From CAXSEF01 sp964236695 (GTDB lineage Bacteria > Pseudomonadota > Alphaproteobacteria > Acetobacterales > Acetobacteraceae), in contig CAXSFU010000005.1 of assembly GCA_964236695.1 (NCBI GenBank), positions 23,696 through 87,695 of the forward strand: 64,000 nt of DNA, read 5' to 3'. Under the pieces are notes generated by a model. The model searched no databases and was not told the origin of the DNA. It saw nothing but the letters and a program-made list of their open reading frames with translations. The position numbers and the translations under genes were made by a program. This document shows, one piece after another, positions 60,552 to 64,000 of this stretch (positions are counted from its first letter, which is position 1; the number at the start of each line of letters is the position of its first letter).

Positions 60552-61529
60552 CTATTCGTGGCCTTCGACGAGCGGCTTCGCGCCCGCGTTGCCGCGGACG
60601 AACATCTGCGCCGTGGCGTGGGAGACGAACACCTGCCGGTCGTGCAGGAAGCCCATGCCGAGGATCAGGTCCACGCCGGTGTCGGCACTGTCGGTCACCT
60701 CGATCATCGGGGCGTGGATGGTCTCGCCGCCGACCTGGAGCGTGGCGAAGCGGTGCAGGCGGTTGGTGATCGTGCGCTCGCCGATGCCCTGGCCGGAGGT
60801 CACGCGGTCCTGCGCCAGCATCGCGGGGGTCAGGCCCAGCTCGGCCGCGCCATGGTCCAGCAGCAGGTCGTCGCCGGCCCCGCTGTCGAGCATGGCGGTG
60901 AGACGGTGGCCGTCCAGCTCCACGGGAAACACCAGGTGGTTGTGCTCGGACAGGTGGAGCGGAATCGCGGTGGCGGCGCCCCAGGGCGGGGACACCGTCG
61001 TGCAGCCGCGCGCGGTGTAGAAGCTGATCTCGCGGTGGGCGATGTCGAAGCCGACGTCGTAGCGGGACAGCACGTCCTCGCCGACCAGGCCGGAGACCGC
61101 CAAGTCCTTGTGCCCGAGTTCGCCGAGAGAGGCGGCGTAGACGTCGATCTTGCGGTAGGTCACGCCGGCGAACTGGAAGGAGTCGAGCGCCACGACCTGG
61201 GAGTAGGCGTTGCCGCCAATGCCGACGAGCCGGCGTGCGCTCATCCCGGGGTCGGGTCTCAGGTCGAGGGTGGCGACAAGCTCGGGGGTGACCGCGGTGC
61301 CCTGGGCGCCGGTGTCGACGCCCAGGCCGACCACCTCGCCGTTGATGCGCGCGGGGACCACGGCCATGGCGTGCCGCATCACCACCGGCAGCGTGGAGTG
61401 CCACTGCACGGCGCAGGCGGCGCCGCCCGGTGCGGACTGGCAGGCGGCCAGCAGGAGCGGGGCGGCGGCGACAAGGCCTCGCGGGACGCGGTGCCTTGCC
61501 TGCCGGGCTGGCGGTGTCGCCTGCGTCAT
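60552..61529 (-). CDS. Retropepsin-like aspartyl protease lipoprotein
   Basis: A 325-residue protein with a lipobox (LLLAACQ) and two copies of the aspartyl-protease active-site motif: VDTGAQGTAV (D72) and MLDSGAGDDLL (D215). Each is followed by a hydrophobic-Gly partner (SGLVGEDVL and LILGMGFL), so it looks like a single-chain, two-lobed version of the retropepsin fold. It would act at the membrane surface in the periplasm. Substrate unknown. It is followed upstream by alaS on the same strand. Confidence 0.8.
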   Translation of the reverse strand: MTQATPPARQARHRVPRGLVAAAPLLLAACQSAPGGAACAVQWHSTLPVVMRHAMAVVPARINGEVVGLGVDTGAQGTAVTPELVATLDLRPDPGMSARRLVGIGGNAYSQVVALDSFQFAGVTYRKIDVYAASLGELGHKDLAVSGLVGEDVLSRYDVGFDIAHREISFYTARGCTTVSPPWGAATAIPLHLSEHNHLVFPVELDGHRLTAMLDSGAGDDLLLDHGAAELGLTPAMLAQDRVTSGQGIGERTITNRLHRFATLQVGGETIHAPMIEVTDSADTGVDLILGMGFLHDRQVFVSHATAQMFVRGNAGAKPLVEGHE

Positions 61530-61564
61530 GTCCCTATCTCCCGCAGCCCGGGCTTTCCGACGGT

Positions 61565-64000
61565 TCAGTTCAGGGCGGCAAGCGCCGCGCGCACGGCGTC
61601 GAACGCGGCCGCGGCCTGGGCGAGGTCGGGGCCGCCGCCCTGGGCCGCACCCGGCTTGCCGCCGCCGCCCTTGCCGCCGACCGCGGCGCTGGCGGCGCGT
61701 ACCAGGTCCACGGCGCTCAGGCGCGCGGTCAGGTCGTCGGAAACCACGACCACGATGCTGACCTTGCCCTCTGCGGTGGACAGGGCGGCAACGACGGAGG
61801 ACTCGCCGAGCTGGCGGCCGATGGTCTCGGCGAGGCCGCGCAGGTCGCGGGCGGCGACGTCGCCGAGGTTGCGGGCGGCGAGGCGGACGGCGCCGATCGG
61901 CTCGACCGCGGCGGCGGCGCCCTCGGTGGCGAGGCGACGCTGCAGCTCCGACACCTGGCGCTCCAGGCGGCGGCGGTCCTCGGCCAGGGCGGCGATGCGC
62001 TCGACCAGCTCGGACGGGTTCACCTTCAGGGCGGTGGCGGCCTGGGCGAGGCGGGCCTCGGTGGTGCCGATGAGGGATTCGGCGGCGGCGCCGGTCACCG
62101 CCTCGATGCGGCGCACTCCGGCGCTGACGGCAGACTCCGAAACGATGCGGAACAGGCCGATGTCGCCGGTGCGCCGGACGTGGGTGCCGCCGCACAGCTC
62201 GGTGGACCACGCGCGGTGACCCTCGATATCGGGAACTCCCATGGCCACGACGCGGACCTCGTCGCCGTACTTCTCGTTGAACAGCGCCATCGCACCCTCG
62301 GCGACGGCGGCCTCGGGGGTCATCAGGCGGGTGGTGACCTCCGTGTTCTCGCGGATGCGGGCATTGATCTCGGCCTCCACCGCGGACAGTTCCTCGGCGG
62401 TGATCGGGCGGGGCTGGCTGACGTCGAAGCGCAGGCGGTCGGGGGCGTTCAGGCTGCCCTTCTGCGCGACGTGGGGGCCGAGGCAACGGCGCAGCGCCTC
62501 GTGCAGCAGGTGGGTCGCGGAATGGTGGGCGCGGATCGCGGTGCGACGTGCGTGGTCGACCTCGGCGGTGACCGGGGCGCCGGTGCGCGCGGTGCCAGAC
62601 TCGACGCGGCCGAGATGGACGAACAGGTCGCCGAGGCGGCGCTGGGTGTCGGTGACGACGATGCGCAGCTCACCCGCGGAGATGGTGCCGGTGTCGCCGA
62701 CCTGGCCGCCGCTTTCGCCGTAGAACGGGGTCTGGTTCAGGATCACGGCGACCTCGGTGCCGGGGGAGGCGTCCGTGACGACCGCGCCGCCGGCGACGAG
62801 CGCCAGGATCTGCGCCTCGGAGGCCTCGGTGGCGTAGCCGAGAAACTCGGTGGGACCGACAGCCTCGCGCAGCTCGAACCAGACGCGCTCAGTGCCGGCG
62901 TCGCCCGAGCCGGCCCAGGCGGCACGGGCGCGGCGGCGCTGCTCGGCCATGGCGGACTCGAAGCCTGCGACGTCGACGGCGCGGCCCTCCTCGCGCAGCG
63001 CGTCCTGGGTGAGGTCGAGCGGGAAGCCGAAGGTGTCGTACAGCCTGAACGCGACCTCGCCGGGCAGCGTGCCGCCCTCGCCGAGGCGCGCGGTTTCCTC
63101 GGCGAGCAGGCCGAGGCCGCGCTCCAGCATCGCCTTGAAGCGCGTCTCCTCCAGTCGCATCGTCTCGCCGATCAGCGTCTCGGCGCGCACCAGCTCCGGG
63201 TAGGCGCCGCCCATCTGGCGCACCAGCGCGGGCAGCAGGCGGTCGAACACCGGGTCGCGCGTGCCCATGCGGTGCAGGTGGCGCATGGCGCGGCGCATGA
63301 TGCGGCGCAGCACGTAGCCGCGGCCCTCGTTGCCCGGCAGCACCCCGTCGGCGATCAGGAACGCGGTGGCGCGCAGGTGGTCGGCGACGACGCGGTGGCC
63401 GGCGCGGAACTCGCCCGCGGCCGGCTGTCCGGTGGCGTCGACGGAAGCCGCGATCAGGGCGCGAAAGGTGTCGGTGTCGTAGTTGTCGCCCACGCCCTGC
63501 AGCACCGCGGCGATGCGCTCCAGGCCCATGCCGGTGTCGATCGAGGGGCGGGGCAGGGGGGTGCGCACCCCGGGCGGGCCCTCCTCCTCCTGCATGAACA
63601 CGAGGTTCCAGATCTCGGTGAAGCGGTCACCGTCCTCGTCGGGCGAGCCGGGCGGGCCGCCCGCGACCCCTTCGCCGTAGTCGAAGAATATTTCCGAGCA
63701 CGGCCCGCACGGCCCGGTGTCGCCCATGCGCCAGAAGTTGTCGTCGGACGCGATGCGCAGGATGCGCCGGTCGTCGAGGCCGGCGATGCGGCGCCACAGC
63801 TCGGCGGCCTCGTCGTCGGTGTGGTACACGGTGACAATCAGGCGGTCGGCGGGGATGCCGAAGCCCTGGGTCAGCAGCGTCCAGGCCAGCTCGATCGCCA
63901 GCGGCTTGAAGTAGTCGGCGAAGCTGAAGTTGCCGAGCATCTCGAAGAAGGTGTGGTGGCGCGCGGTGTAGCCGACGTTGTCGAGGTCGTTGTGCTTGCC
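61565..64000 (-). CDS. alaS: Alanyl-tRNA synthetase, N-terminus beyond the window
   Basis: The frame is open to the right edge; 811 C-terminal residues are present and roughly 60-70 N-terminal ones are missing. Seen are HHTFFEMLGNFSFADYF, DTGPCGPCSEIFFD, the editing-domain zinc motifs HHSATHLLHEALR and STELCGGTHV, and the Gly-rich C-Ala start GGKGGGGKPGAAQGG. It charges tRNA-Ala and edits mischarged Ser and Gly. Confidence 0.97.
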   Translation of the reverse strand, partial: GKHNDLDNVGYTARHHTFFEMLGNFSFADYFKPLAIELAWTLLTQGFGIPADRLIVTVYHTDDEAAELWRRIAGLDDRRILRIASDDNFWRMGDTGPCGPCSEIFFDYGEGVAGGPPGSPDEDGDRFTEIWNLVFMQEEEGPPGVRTPLPRPSIDTGMGLERIAAVLQGVGDNYDTDTFRALIAASVDATGQPAAGEFRAGHRVVADHLRATAFLIADGVLPGNEGRGYVLRRIMRRAMRHLHRMGTRDPVFDRLLPALVRQMGGAYPELVRAETLIGETMRLEETRFKAMLERGLGLLAEETARLGEGGTLPGEVAFRLYDTFGFPLDLTQDALREEGRAVDVAGFESAMAEQRRRARAAWAGSGDAGTERVWFELREAVGPTEFLGYATEASEAQILALVAGGAVVTDASPGTEVAVILNQTPFYGESGGQVGDTGTISAGELRIVVTDTQRRLGDLFVHLGRVESGTARTGAPVTAEVDHARRTAIRAHHSATHLLHEALRRCLGPHVAQKGSLNAPDRLRFDVSQPRPITAEELSAVEAEINARIRENTEVTTRLMTPEAAVAEGAMALFNEKYGDEVRVVAMGVPDIEGHRAWSTELCGGTHVRRTGDIGLFRIVSESAVSAGVRRIEAVTGAAAESLIGTTEARLAQAATALKVNPSELVERIAALAEDRRRLERQVSELQRRLATEGAAAAVEPIGAVRLAARNLGDVAARDLRGLAETIGRQLGESSVVAALSTAEGKVSIVVVVSDDLTARLSAVDLVRAASAAVGGKGGGGKPGAAQGGGPDLAQAAAAFDAVRAALAALN

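Overview
This is a gene-dense, very GC-rich chromosomal window from an alphaproteobacterium, most likely a flagellated member of the Acetobacteraceae/Rhodospirillales. The support is neighbourhood and family content: hisZ beside purA, the divergent flgI/fliX pair, a pflI (DUF6468)-motE module, flhB overlapping a CckA-like kinase, the recA-icd-alaS neighbourhood, a UPF0262 protein, an alphaproteobacterial GAAC-N7-GAAC SOS box in front of recA, and an alphaproteobacterial DksA variant. I found no rRNA, tRNA, CRISPR array, prophage or complete insertion sequence.

Layout. 1-25 kb is mostly metabolism and envelope: the pntB end, an oxalate/formate-type MFS transporter, a low-GC DUF433/DUF5615 toxin-antitoxin-like pair, an SDR, an amino-acid permease, a glycosyltransferase, an S9 peptidase, an Old Yellow Enzyme, a DedA/ATP-grasp pair, an AsmA protein coupled to a catalytically degenerate serine-hydrolase fold, an SGNH hydrolase, a TetR-dipeptidase operon divergent from a NodT-type outer membrane factor, GtrA and an OmpA-family protein. 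25-36 kb holds a decayed serC fragment just upstream of hisZ-purA, a pseudokinase with a small membrane partner, mtnA, UPF0262/DUF983, panC and a second glycosyltransferase.

36-56 kb is a large flagellar region in several units: flgI-flgJ-flgN (minus strand) divergent from fliX; dksA; flgF-flgG-flgA-flgH (minus) divergent from fliL-pflI-motE and a 998-residue repeat protein; then, after a lower-GC speD-speE pair, fliO-fliP (minus) divergent from flgB-flgC-fliE-fliQ-fliR-flhB and the CckA-like kinase. Two sites matching the sigma-54 consensus TGGCACG-N4-TTGC precede flgF and flgI, and CtrA-like TTAA-type motifs lie before flgB, fliL and the pseudokinase gene. This is compatible with a CckA/CtrA plus RpoN flagellar hierarchy, but that is inference. 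56-64 kb carries recA, a cytidine-deaminase-like gene, a DUF3072 gene, icd, a dienelactone hydrolase, a two-motif aspartyl protease lipoprotein and most of alaS, which runs off the window.

The most distinctive non-coding signal is a set of dispersed intergenic repeats. One family of palindromic elements recurs at nine gene borders, built on a GGGCTCTGCCC core with inverted ends. Two of these sit inside about 250-bp MITE-like copies at 17.4 and 23.5 kb in opposite orientation. A second, AT-richer family of about 140 bp with two perfect 10-bp hairpins occurs at 5.1 and 18.9 kb.
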